Part shown: positions 1-6,926 of the stretch, in pieces
How positions within the stretch are numbered: position 1 is the first letter of the stretch
How the letters are laid out: every line of letters starts with the position of its first letter
NCBI GenBank assembly: GCA_027886865.1
Contig: JAPCJR010000027.1
Span: 1 to 14,703 of the forward strand
Direction: 5' to 3'
DNA: 14,703 nucleotides
Source: Nitrososphaerota archaeon
GTDB lineage: Archaea > Thermoproteota > Nitrososphaeria > Nitrososphaerales > UBA183
Notes under the pieces: model-generated
What the model was told of the DNA's origin: nothing
What the model saw: the letters and a program-made list of their open reading frames with translations, nothing else
Database searches by the model: none
Made by a program: the position numbers and the translations under genes

Positions 1-818
1 GTATTGACCACGGCCGGTAGCCTGGAGATTATCTGCCTTGCGACAGCCTTGACAGTTTCGCCGCTCTTCCCATCTTTGTCCTGCATGGAGATAGTTATCG
101 CGTCGGCCCCTATCTCCTTCTTCAGGTTCGAGGGCGAGCCTTCTGCGACGATCTTGCCACTGTCGACGATACAGAGCCTCTGGCACAACCTGTCCGCCTC
201 CTCGAGGTACTGTGTTGTAAGGAAAATCGTGATGCCCTCTTTCTTGTTCAGCTCTTCCAGATATTCCCAGACGGTATTCCTCGACTGGGGGTCGAGACCG
301 GTGGTGGGCTCGTCCAGGAAGAGGACTGTAGGCTTGTGGACAAGGGTCGAGGCGAGGTCGAGCCTCTTCTTCATGCCTCCGGAGTACCGCCCGGCGCGCT
401 TGTCGGCGGCATCCTTCAGGCCCACGACCTCAAGCAGCTTGTCCACCCTGTCATGCAGTTCCTTCCCATGCATCTGCTGCAGGTTTCCCTGCAGGACCAT
501 GTTCTCTCGGCCCGTGAGCTCAGGGTCGATCGAGGTCTCCTGGCTCTGCACCCCTATCAGCTTCCTTATGGCACCAGAATCTTTCTCGATGTCGTATCCA
601 GCGACCGAGACTGTGCCCGATGTCTTCCTGAGCAGCGTAGTGAGGACCTTGATGGTTGTGCTCTTTCCAGCGCCGTTCGGCCCGAGGAAACCGAAGAACT
701 CTCCCTTGTTTACCTGAAACGAAATGTTGTCGACTGCCTTAGTCCCGTCTGCGTAGACCTCGACGAGATCCTTCACCTGAATTATAGGCTGGCTTTCGAT
801 AGATTGTGAAGTAGTCAT
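1..818 (-). CDS. ABC transporter ATP-binding protein, DrrA type (C-terminus cut by window edge)
   Basis: Reading back from ATG at 818-816 gives 272 codons open to the left edge. All ABC ATPase landmarks are visible: Walker A GPNGAGKS (residues 46-53), Q-loop Gln near 91-93, signature YSGGMKKR (145-152), Walker B VLFLDEP (165-171) and a D-loop GLDPQSR. The H-loop reads TTQYLEEAD, so the usual switch His is Gln (203); this is common in the DrrA/daunorubicin-resistance family, which supports that assignment. It would hydrolyse ATP at the cytoplasmic face to drive a separate membrane permease, presumably encoded beyond the left edge. The substrate cannot be told. A strong AT-rich box (861-877) lies upstream, so the gene probably has its own promoter although it follows the permease gene at 903-2234 on the same strand. 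Confidence 0.93.
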   Translation of the reverse strand, partial: MTTSQSIESQPIIQVKDLVEVYADGTKAVDNISFQVNKGEFFGFLGPNGAGKSTTIKVLTTLLRKTSGTVSVAGYDIEKDSGAIRKLIGVQSQETSIDPELTGRENMVLQGNLQQMHGKELHDRVDKLLEVVGLKDAADKRAGRYSGGMKKRLDLASTLVHKPTVLFLDEPTTGLDPQSRNTVWEYLEELNKKEGITIFLTTQYLEEADRLCQRLCIVDSGKIVAEGSPSNLKKEIGADAITISMQDKDGKSGETVKAVARQIISRLPAVVN

Positions 819-860
819 GTCAGATGGACCGTGTGCTAATTCGATGGTGCCCCAAACATT

Positions 861-877
861 CTATATAACTATATTGC
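861..877 (-). promoter_or_regulatory. Candidate TATA box for the DrrA-type ATPase
   Basis: On the minus strand this reads CAATATAGTTATATAG, the most AT-rich stretch between the permease stop (903) and the ATPase start (818). TATA centres near 865 or 873 would place transcription starts around 838-846, giving a leader of about 20-28 bases. No clear Shine-Dalgarno sequence is seen in that leader. Confidence 0.55.
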
Positions 878-902
878 TACCGATATACAATTTGCAGTCG
901 CT

Positions 903-2234
903 TCAATTCATCGGACGCTGCTTGACGAAGGTCAATCTCGCCCAGCGGAAGGCGAGCCCGACGGCTAGTATTCCGAGACCAATGCCGACTTCAAGCGGGG
1001 CAAGCGAGAATGCGAGAGCGATGCAACCGACCAGGCCCGCCGCGGCTAGCAGCCTTGGGAACATCCTCTGTTCCTTTTTCAGCCGAAGTGCAGAGAGGTT
1101 CGTCACGACATAATAGAGGAGAGTCCCGAAGCTGGAGACGGCGATCGCTATCTCGAACGGCGCGAATGCTGCCACCAGCATGGCGATCACCCCTACGAAC
1201 ACGACGCTCCTCCACGGGTTCTTGGAGACCCCCAGCGTCGCCAAGGGTTTCGGGAGGTCGGACTCGCGACCCATCGCGAAGGTGACGCGCGAGACTCCGA
1301 GCAGGTCAGACAGCCCTTCGTTGAATGTGGTGAGGAGCGCTCCCGCGGCGACTATCGCCACCCCCACGGAACTGCCTACCACCATCATGGTCTCAGTCAG
1401 CGGGGAGCTCGAGCCAGAGAGACGTGCGGCCCCGAGCACGGACAGCGCTGTGAAGGCGACCAAGAGATAGAGTAGGGTCGCTGTCCCGAGCGCAATCAAT
1501 GTCGCCCTTGGGATGGTCCGTCTCGGATTCTTCACTTCCTCGACGAGGGTAGCGATGCGGCTGTATCCTGTGTAAGCGAAGAAGAGGAGTCCCGTCGCCT
1601 CGAGGACGCCGCCGATACCTGACGGCGCGAAGGGAGCTAGGTTGGAGACGTTGGCGGACGGCAGCCCTATGAGGACCACGGCCATGAGCGAGAATATCGA
1701 GATGACGACTATCACGTCGGTCACCTTGACGGACCGCCTGATTCCAGCGGCGTTGAGGGAAGTCATGGCCAACACAGCTAGGACGGCGGCCACCCGCGCG
1801 GGTAGCATGCCGACCACCGCGTGCAGGTACCCTCCGAACGCGAGCGCGATCACTCCCGGACCCACGGTGTTCGCGGTGAGGAACATCCATCCTGCCGCAT
1901 AGCCCCACCACGGGCCCAGCATTCTTCGCCCGAACTCGTAAGTCCCCCCGGTGCGAGGGAGCACAGCGGCGAGCTGTGCCGAGGAAAGGGCGTTGCACAG
2001 CGCCACAAAGGCGGCGATGCCGAGTGATATCAGCAGCGCTGACCCGGCTATGCCGGCCGCTGGCGCGATGACTGCGAATATGCCTGCGCCGAGGATCGCC
2101 GCCAAGCCCGTGGCGACCGCGTCGAACATACCTAGCTGCGGCCGGAGCGCAGAACGTCCCTCGGTGGAATCCGGCAAGGTTGCGACGCGTCGTCGGGGGA
2201 GCGACGATAGAAAAAGGTGGCCCCCATTTTCCAT
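903..2234 (-). CDS. APC-family amino acid permease
   Basis: The 443-residue product is almost wholly hydrophobic, with about twelve membrane-spanning stretches. Its first span carries the APC hallmark AAILGAGIFAV after FDAVATGL. Further family-like pieces are the PRTGGTYEFGRR loop after span 2-3, the YTGYSRIATLVEEVKNPRRTIPRA segment in the middle, and a Gly/Ala-rich C-terminus. It would import or exchange amino acids or related amines using an ion gradient; the substrate is not readable. The start is uncertain. ATG at 2234 gives a charged N-terminal tail, but TTG at 2177-2175 (424 residues) fits better with a TATA-like CTTTTTCTATC at 2216-2206 about 34 bases upstream. It lies 49 bases after the copA stop on the same strand, so read-through from the copper locus is possible. 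Confidence 0.88.
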   Translation of the reverse strand: MENGGHLFLSSLPRRRVATLPDSTEGRSALRPQLGMFDAVATGLAAILGAGIFAVIAPAAGIAGSALLISLGIAAFVALCNALSSAQLAAVLPRTGGTYEFGRRMLGPWWGYAAGWMFLTANTVGPGVIALAFGGYLHAVVGMLPARVAAVLAVLAMTSLNAAGIRRSVKVTDVIVVISIFSLMAVVLIGLPSANVSNLAPFAPSGIGGVLEATGLLFFAYTGYSRIATLVEEVKNPRRTIPRATLIALGTATLLYLLVAFTALSVLGAARLSGSSSPLTETMMVVGSSVGVAIVAAGALLTTFNEGLSDLLGVSRVTFAMGRESDLPKPLATLGVSKNPWRSVVFVGVIAMLVAAFAPFEIAIAVSSFGTLLYYVVTNLSALRLKKEQRMFPRLLAAAGLVGCIALAFSLAPLEVGIGLGILAVGLAFRWARLTFVKQRPMN

Positions 2235-2283
2235 ATGGACGGGGGCGTCGAAGGTGAAGGCTCGGGTTACCGTCTGATTTGCG

Positions 2284-4371
2284 TCAGAATTCCGGTCTGA
2301 ACCTGAAGAGGAGCAGAGAGTTGGCGATCACTGTCACCGAGCTGATTGCCATCGCTCCTGCGGCCAAGAAGGGGAGCACATCGTAGACCTGCACCCCCAG
2401 GACCGGCACCAACCCCCCTGCCGCGACCGGGATGAGCACGATATTGTAGGCGAAGGCCCAGAACAGGTTCTGCTTGATCTTCGACAACGTCCTCCGGCTG
2501 AGCTGGATGGCCGTCGCGACGTTCCGCAGGTCATCGCTGATCAACACTATCCCTCCCGCCTCCTTGGCGATATCGGTGCCGCTGCCGATCGCGATTCCCA
2601 CGTCTGCCCTCGCGAGAGCCGGGGCGTCGTTGATGCCATCACCGACCATCGCGACGACGTCTCCATTCCTTCGCATTGACCTTATCGCATCCTCCTTTTC
2701 CTCGGGGAGCAGCTCCGCGGTGTATCTCTCGATCCCCGTTTCTTGGGCGATGGCCGCCGCGGTGAGCTTGTTGTCGCCCGTCAGCATGACGACCTGAACT
2801 CGCATCTTGCGCATGGCTCCAATCGTCATCTTGGCAGATGGCTTCACCGTGTCCGCCACGGCGACAATTCCCCGGACATCCCCGTCCACCAACAGAATCA
2901 TGGTCGTCCTTCCAGCAGTCTCGAGCTCGGTCAACCTCGCGATGACGTTCGTGAGGTCGCCTCCACTCTCGACAATGAGCCGCCTGTTCCCCACGATGAC
3001 CGCCTTCCCGTCTACCTCGGCGCTGACGCCCTTCCCCGCCATCGCCTTGAAGCCGATCGGCTCGAAGAGGCCGATGGAGCGCCGCGCGGCCTCGCTCACA
3101 ATCGCCTCTCCAATCGGGTGTTCTGACCCCTTCTCGACCGAGGCCGCAAGGCGCAGCACTTCACCAGGGCTAAGGTCGCCGACCGCCAACACGTCTGTGA
3201 CCGACGGCCTGCCGACGGTAAGCGTGCCCGTCTTGTCGAAGACCACGGTGTCGACCTTTCCAGCAATCTCCAAGTATTCCCCGCCCTTGATCAGTATACC
3301 GTTCTGAGCCCCCGTACTCGTCCCAACCAGCAGGGCGGCAGGCGTGGCCACCCCCAGCGCGCAGGGGCAGGATATCACGACGACGGAGACGAATACAAGG
3401 ATTGAGAAACCGAGCCCGATATGGCCGATGTAGTACCAGGCTAGCCCGGCCAGCACAGCCGCCGCGATCACGACGGGAACGAAATATGACGCCACCCTGT
3501 CCGCCAGTCGCTGGACGGGTGCCCTGCCGACCTGCGCTTCCTCGACGAGCCTGACTATCTGGGACAGGGTGGTATCCTGACCCACCTTGTCGGCTCTCAA
3601 CCTGAGGAGACCAGACTTGTTGATGGTGGCCGCGATCACTTGTTCCCCCGCGGACTTCTCCGCCGGGATGCTCTCCCCGGTGATCGTGGATTCATCGATG
3701 GCGGACTGTCCTTCCATTATGACCCCGTCGACGGGGATCTTCTCGCCGGGTCTGACGACCAGGATATCACCCACTTCGACCCGCTCTATCGGGATGTCCA
3801 CCTCCGTTCCGTCCTTGTCGAGGATGTGGGCGATGGTCGGTTGAAGGTCGGCAAGCCTCCTGACTGCCGCGGAGGCCCTCACCTTCGTGACGTGCTCGAG
3901 ATACCTGCCGCTCAGTATCAGAGTGATGATGACCGCGGAGGTATCGAAATACACGCCCGAGGATGGGAGCGCGGACGGAACGAACGTGACAGCTGACGAG
4001 TACGCCCACGCCGCCGAGGTGCCCAGGGCGATGAGCACGTCCATGTTCCCCATCTTGTTCCTGATGCTGTCGTAGGTTCCCCGGTAGAAGCGCCATCCGA
4101 TTATGAGCTGGACGGGCGTGTCAAGAAGGAACAGAAGATAGTCCGAAGGTCGCGGGGGAAGCAGGGGAACGTAGCTGAAAAGAAGGATGGGGACGGATAG
4201 CAGGGCCGAGGCGAGGACCTCAAACTTGAGCATCCTGAGCTCTTTCTCCGGGCCCAGGAACTCCCGCATGCAGGACTCGCTGCAAAAGTAGTAGGTGACG
4301 CCTCTGACCTCCGCCTTCAGCTCGGCTGTGGCCTCGTCGACGTACATGCCACACACGGGGTCTTTTGCCAT
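2284..4371 (-). CDS. copA: Cu(+)-exporting P1B-type ATPase with N-terminal YHS domain
   Basis: A P-type ATPase of 695 residues from ATG 4371 (696 from the adjacent GTG 4374). Seen in order: an N-terminal YHS/TRASH-like metal domain with Cys at 7, 30 and 34; transmembrane spans; the actuator motif TGES (231-234); the metal-site CPC (335-337); the phosphorylation motif DKTGT (Asp379); HP (418-419); the GDGIND hinge (577-582); YN in span 7 (642-643); and Met674 with Ser677/678 in span 8. CPC, YN and MxxS(S) together are the P1B-1 (Cu+/Ag+) signature, so cytoplasmic Cu+ export is the likely role. The usual HMA ferredoxin-like domain is absent and the YHS domain takes its place. A TATA-like CTTAAGTTT (4403-4395) centred about 28 bases upstream suggests leaderless translation, with the candidate operator just beyond it. 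Confidence 0.95.
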   Translation of the reverse strand: MAKDPVCGMYVDEATAELKAEVRGVTYYFCSESCMREFLGPEKELRMLKFEVLASALLSVPILLFSYVPLLPPRPSDYLLFLLDTPVQLIIGWRFYRGTYDSIRNKMGNMDVLIALGTSAAWAYSSAVTFVPSALPSSGVYFDTSAVIITLILSGRYLEHVTKVRASAAVRRLADLQPTIAHILDKDGTEVDIPIERVEVGDILVVRPGEKIPVDGVIMEGQSAIDESTITGESIPAEKSAGEQVIAATINKSGLLRLRADKVGQDTTLSQIVRLVEEAQVGRAPVQRLADRVASYFVPVVIAAAVLAGLAWYYIGHIGLGFSILVFVSVVVISCPCALGVATPAALLVGTSTGAQNGILIKGGEYLEIAGKVDTVVFDKTGTLTVGRPSVTDVLAVGDLSPGEVLRLAASVEKGSEHPIGEAIVSEAARRSIGLFEPIGFKAMAGKGVSAEVDGKAVIVGNRRLIVESGGDLTNVIARLTELETAGRTTMILLVDGDVRGIVAVADTVKPSAKMTIGAMRKMRVQVVMLTGDNKLTAAAIAQETGIERYTAELLPEEKEDAIRSMRRNGDVVAMVGDGINDAPALARADVGIAIGSGTDIAKEAGGIVLISDDLRNVATAIQLSRRTLSKIKQNLFWAFAYNIVLIPVAAGGLVPVLGVQVYDVLPFLAAGAMAISSVTVIANSLLLFRFRPEF

Positions 4372-4394
4372 CACTGGCGCCTCGTGGATTGGTG

Positions 4395-4403
4395 AAACTT
4401 AAG
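4395..4403 (-). promoter_or_regulatory. TATA-like box of copA
   Basis: CTTAAGTTT on the minus strand, centred near 4399. This is 28 bases before ATG 4371 and 25 before GTG 4374, the spacing expected for a leaderless archaeal transcript, and it slightly favours the ATG. The G-rich bases at 4404-4414 just upstream could serve as the BRE. Confidence 0.5.
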
Positions 4404-4410
4404 GCGACCC

Positions 4411-4430
4411 CTTTCCAAACGTAAAGACTA
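4411..4430 (-). promoter_or_regulatory. Candidate copper-regulator operator upstream of copA
   Basis: The plus strand reads CTTTCCAAACGTAAAGACTA: a six-base inverted repeat (CTTTmC-N4-GTAAAG, one mismatch) followed by ACTA. Eighteen of its 20 bases match the element at 5089-5108 in the same orientation. It lies just upstream of the BRE/TATA of copA and overlaps the stop codon of the regulator gene (4428-4430). A site upstream of the BRE suits an activator, although repression by masking the BRE is possible. Confidence 0.65.
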
Positions 4431-5054
4431 TCCTTGGCGCGTGCTCTTGATCCTCGCCAACCGGGCGCCGTGCTTTTCGAGGTAAGCGGCCCTACACGTC
4501 TTGCAGCAGAAGTAATACCGTGAGGAGCCGGCGGCAAGATTGTAGGGCCTCGTGCTAGTCACTTCTCCCTGGCAGTAATCACATCTGAGGTCCATGTTTA
4601 ATGGTCCGGGCAACGGGGAAGCGGGCGAATCCTTCACGACGCGAGTGACTATCTGGCTCGAGACCAAGCTCAGTCCATCGCTCTGCTTCGCATTTTCTCG
4701 CAGGAACGAATGGAGGCTCTGGACAGTCTCGATTGCGACCTTGACGGTGATCTCGTTCTCACCGGTGGTCAGATACACTCCTTCGACCTCACTCAAAGCA
4801 GCGAGCCTCTCGGCTACCCCCTCCGGGTCTGACTCGACTTTGAGGACGACGAGCGCGACCACGCCTCTTTGGAGCGAGTCCGGAGCGAAGACCGGCACGA
4901 ACTTCTGTATGAGGCCCGCTTTGATCATCCTGGCCACTCGGGAGGATACGGTCGGAGTCGTAAGAGACGTCCGTCGCGCTATCTCTCTGAACGACGCTCT
5001 GCCGTCTTCCATCAGGACAGCAAGTATCTTGCTGTCAGTGTTGTCTGCCTTCAC
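4428..5054 (-). CDS. Lrp/AsnC-family regulator with C-terminal TRASH metal-sensing domain (archaeal copper regulator type)
   Basis: A 208-residue protein starting with GTG at 5054. Residues 5-55 form an Lrp/AsnC winged helix-turn-helix (FREIARRTSLTTPTVSSRV). Residues 63-140 look like the RAM ligand/oligomer domain (VEGVYLTTGENEITVKV). After a Pro-rich linker, residues 156-196 form a TRASH domain with Cys158, Cys161, Cys183, Cys184 and Cys187. HTH plus TRASH is the known architecture of archaeal CopT/CopR copper regulators, which sit next to copA and small TRASH/YHS proteins, exactly as here. It would bind Cu(I) through the TRASH Cys and control copA and its own divergent promoter. The start has a CCTTTTAT box about 30 bases upstream, implying almost no leader. 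Activator versus repressor cannot be decided from sequence. Confidence 0.92.
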   Translation of the reverse strand: MKADNTDSKILAVLMEDGRASFREIARRTSLTTPTVSSRVARMIKAGLIQKFVPVFAPDSLQRGVVALVVLKVESDPEGVAERLAALSEVEGVYLTTGENEITVKVAIETVQSLHSFLRENAKQSDGLSLVSSQIVTRVVKDSPASPLPGPLNMDLRCDYCQGEVTSTRPYNLAAGSSRYYFCCKTCRAAYLEKHGARLARIKSTRQG

Positions 5055-5080
5055 GCCGGACGTTTTCGAGGCATCTGTGA

Positions 5081-5121
5081 ATAAAAGGCTTTACATACGT
5101 AAAGACTAAGTTTATTAAACT
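5081..5121. promoter_or_regulatory. Divergent promoter pair of the copper regulator and the small YHS gene
   Basis: A TATA-like CCTTTTAT (5088-5081) points leftward to the GTG at 5054. A TATA-like TTTATTAAA, held within the perfect inverted repeat AGTTTA-T-TAAACT (5109-5121), points rightward to the TTG at 5149. The candidate operator 5089-5108 lies exactly between them. One bound regulator could therefore control both directions. Confidence 0.65.
5089..5108 (+). promoter_or_regulatory. Candidate copper-regulator operator, divergent copy
   Basis: CTTTACATACGTAAAGACTA: perfect inverted six-base arms CTTTAC / GTAAAG around ATAC, plus ACTA. Eighteen of 20 bases match the element at 4411-4430 upstream of copA. 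It abuts the leftward TATA and lies one base before the rightward TATA palindrome. Confidence 0.7.
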
Positions 5122-5148
5122 ACAGGCGGTCGGATAGTCTGAGGAAAC

Positions 5149-5298
5149 TTGGCAAAAGATCCCGTGTGCGGAATGCAAGTGGATGAGAAGACCGCGAAGT
5201 TTACTTCAGGACACGGCGGGCAGCCGTTCTATTTCTGCTCCGCTGAGTGCAAGGCGGAGTTCGACAAGGACCCTCACAAGTACGGGCACTCGCACTAG
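5149..5298 (+). CDS. 49-residue YHS/TRASH-domain protein, putative copper chaperone
   Basis: A short gene starting TTG at 5149, with GAGG at 5141-5144 as a Shine-Dalgarno-like site and a TATA palindrome at 5109-5121. The product begins [16 protein letters not shown] and continues with GQPFYFCSAECKAEF, ending in a His-rich tail (HKYGHSH). The YHS metal-binding pattern has Cys7, Cys30 and Cys34. Its first nine residues are identical to those of CopA in this window, and Cys spacing is the same, so the two domains are close relatives. Small TRASH proteins (CopM-like) beside copA are known in archaeal copper loci and are thought to carry or buffer Cu(I). The gene is divergent from the regulator and shares its operator. 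Confidence 0.88.
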   Translation: MAKDPVCGMQVDEKTAKFTSGHGGQPFYFCSAECKAEFDKDPHKYGHSH

Positions 5299-5342
5299 CT
5301 TAGAGAAGTAGCAAACATTCCCAGTCCCTGAGCGTGACAGGT

Positions 5343-5696
5343 TCACTTGTCAGAAGGCCTTAGGGTACCGACGGTAGTGCTGGAAGAGTCTCTTCCGACG
5401 ACCTTGTCCTTCTCGTGTATCTCGCTCCAGACATGCCCGCAGTGCTTGCACGTGTACGTCTCCGTGTATGTGTCTTGCTCGACCGGAACCTCTACCTCAA
5501 CGATTGGCGAGTTCGACACCTTTTCCGCTTCGGTGATCGGATAGACCCCACCTTCGACCACTCCCTCGGACATCGGACTCGAGAAGCTTGATTCTTCGGC
5601 AGATCCCATCCCGACCTTCTTCTCGACGAACTCCGAGGTATGGGTGACCTCATACCTCTTTCCGCATGAAGGGCACTTCTTGAGGAAAACAGGCAC
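5343..5696 (-). CDS. Hypothetical protein with split zinc ribbon (CPSC / CKHC)
   Basis: I chose GTG at 5696 (117 residues) rather than the longer ATG 5786. Reasons: a GCTTATC box centred about 27 bases upstream fits a leaderless start, and the longer form would overlap the opposite-strand gene's promoter. Near the N-terminus is C8-x2-C11 (KKCPSCGKRYE) and near the C-terminus C83-x2-C86 (YTCKHCGHVWSE). The two knuckles probably fold together around one zinc, with an acidic, Ser-rich insert of about 70 residues between them. No catalytic motif or membrane span is seen. The function is unknown; such ribbons commonly bind nucleic acid or protein. It is convergent with the YHS gene and divergent from the next membrane protein. 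Confidence 0.7.
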   Translation of the reverse strand: MPVFLKKCPSCGKRYEVTHTSEFVEKKVGMGSAEESSFSSPMSEGVVEGGVYPITEAEKVSNSPIVEVEVPVEQDTYTETYTCKHCGHVWSEIHEKDKVVGRDSSSTTVGTLRPSDK

Positions 5697-5720
5697 GGCA
5701 CATGAATTGTCGTCCTCTTT

Positions 5721-5735
5721 GATAAGCTTGTTATC
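5721..5735. promoter_or_regulatory. Small inverted repeat between divergent genes (GATAA-GCTTG-TTATC)
   Basis: Perfect five-base arms with a five-base spacer. The left arm, read on the minus strand, forms the TATA-like box for the zinc-ribbon gene, centred about 27 bases before GTG 5696. It could be a regulator site or chance. Confidence 0.35.
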
Positions 5736-5773
5736 GGAAAGGGTTTGAAGGTTGCGATAGCACCCGGCGGCAT

Positions 5774-5783
5774 CGATATATCC
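5774..5783 (+). promoter_or_regulatory. TATA box of the small membrane-anchored protein
   Basis: CGATATATCC, centred near 5778.5, is 26-27 bases upstream of GTG 5805. This spacing supports the shorter GTG start over TTG 5745. Confidence 0.55.
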
Positions 5784-5804
5784 CACGGTCTCGGCGCGGC
5801 CAAC

Positions 5805-6113
5805 GTGGATACGGCAGAACGAAAGCCCTACACGCGTCGGGAGATAATCATCATCATAGTCATCATCATCTTGGCGGCCCTCATAATCGGGAACTTCAAC
5901 AGCACGACTGGGACTATCCAGAGCGTCTCCTCAGGGCCTCTCTCGATATCCCTCAACGTGGTGTGCAACGGGTTCGGCGAGCCCACCTACTACAGTAGCC
6001 TGGACCAAGACCTGAACTACACGACCTATCAGTACGGACATTGCTATTTCGGGTTCTGGTTCTCGAATGGGCAGCAGGTCAACAGCTCGGACCCGAACAT
6101 TCCCAGCCTGTGA
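5805..6113 (+). CDS. Small protein with one N-terminal membrane span and extracellular Cys-containing domain
   Basis: From GTG 5805 the product has 102 residues; a TTG at 5745 would add 20 residues, but the TATA box at 5774-5783 would then lie inside the gene. After a basic N-terminus (RKPYTRRE) comes a strongly hydrophobic Ile-rich span (about 14-29), which serves as a signal anchor with the rest outside. The outer part (30-102) is rich in Asn, Ser, Tyr and aromatic residues, has two Cys (54 and 80) that could form a disulfide, and carries three N-glycosylation sequons (NST at 32, NYT at 71, NSS at 93). I do not recognise the family. Archaeal S-layer or pilin-like roles are conceivable but not shown. 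Confidence 0.65.
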   Translation: MDTAERKPYTRREIIIIIVIIILAALIIGNFNSTTGTIQSVSSGPLSISLNVVCNGFGEPTYYSSLDQDLNYTTYQYGHCYFGFWFSNGQQVNSSDPNIPSL

Positions 6114-6168
6114 GATTGACTGCGGCCGAAGGGGAGGGACGGATTCTCTCGACAATGGGTCAGCAACC

Positions 6169-6178
6169 CTTTTCAAAG
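6169..6178 (+). promoter_or_regulatory. TATA-like box of the first B-box membrane protein
   Basis: CTTTTCAAA, centred near 6173, is 28 bases before TTG 6201. A similar CCTTTTCAG (7610-7617) precedes the paralogue at 7651, about 36 bases before its start. Confidence 0.45.
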
Positions 6179-6200
6179 CAAGTTCCGGAAGGAGCTTCAC

Positions 6201-6791
6201 TTGAAGTGCTACGTACATCCTAATCTGGACGCGGTCGGAGTCTGCTCCGTCTGCGGGAGGGGCGTCTGCAAGTCGTGCGCGCACTTCGTGGGTGGGAAAC
6301 TCTATTGCAAGGAGGACATCGAGAAGCTCGTTCTGAAGGAGGAAAGTCAGGCGGTCCAAAGAAGGGGGTTCTCGATTACGACCGCCAGTGTCTTCGCATA
6401 TCTGGACGGAGCCGCGGGGATGGGTGCAGGCTTCGTGCTTATCATCGTCGGTATCATCGGACAGTCGCAGCAGTCGTCTTCGCTGCTGGCGGCGCTACAG
6501 CCGCTATTGAGATACTTCTCGGCGTTCTCGAGTTCACCGGGTCCTTTGATCACAAACCTGGGCCTACTGGTCCTGGTCCTCGGTTCCGCAGACATCATCG
6601 CCGGATACTATCTCTGGCAGAGGTCGAAAGCGGCAGCCATTACGTCCGTGGTGATATCGGTCGCGGGAGCCGTGCTCGTAGTGTTCTATCTTGGGACGAG
6701 TTCGATTACCACTCTGATCGTCTCTTTGTACCTTGTGACCGCGATCGTCAAGGGCTTGGCGGTGGCCGCGGGCAGGAAGCACCTAACTTAG
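6201..6791 (+). CDS. B-box-like zinc-finger membrane protein, paralogue A
   Basis: A 196-residue protein from TTG 6201, supported by a TATA-like box 28 bases upstream and by exact alignment with the paralogue's start at 7651. Residues 3-39 form a zinc finger, C3-x2-H6-x8-C15-x2-C18-x4-C23-x2-C26-x9-C36-x2-D39, of the B-box type. After a charged link (KEESQAVQRR) come about four membrane spans (near 57-82, 110-135, 138-160 and 163-188). The motif GSADIIAGYYLWQRSKAAAITSV is shared with the paralogue. Cytoplasmic zinc finger plus membrane domain suggests a protein-interaction or scaffold role, but no function is established. The last zinc ligand is Asp here and His in the paralogue. Confidence 0.8.
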   Translation: MKCYVHPNLDAVGVCSVCGRGVCKSCAHFVGGKLYCKEDIEKLVLKEESQAVQRRGFSITTASVFAYLDGAAGMGAGFVLIIVGIIGQSQQSSSLLAALQPLLRYFSAFSSSPGPLITNLGLLVLVLGSADIIAGYYLWQRSKAAAITSVVISVAGAVLVVFYLGTSSITTLIVSLYLVTAIVKGLAVAAGRKHLT

Positions 6792-6889
6792 ACGCCTCCG
6801 GAGAATCCGTCCGACTCCCCTGAGAGAGCATATCGGATACTGGGAACTTCGAGACTAGGCCAATGTTGGCGGCGAGCACGAAAGTTAAT

Positions 6890-6903
6890 ACGCTGAAGAG
6901 CGT
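6890..6903. promoter_or_regulatory. Inverted repeat beside the PaiB promoter
   Basis: ACGCT-GAAG-AGCGT directly follows a TATA-like GTTAATA (6884-6890). It lies between the TATA and the expected transcription start near 6913, a classic place for repressor binding. The rest of the gap 6792-6926 shows nothing else clear. Confidence 0.3.
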
Positions 6904-6926
6904 TCGCCTTCATCGGCCTGCGAAGA

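Noticed and set aside
1393..1998. 201-codon minus-strand frame inside the permease gene
   Set aside because: Shifted frame of the same strand; Arg-rich low-quality product, while the permease frame has all spans.
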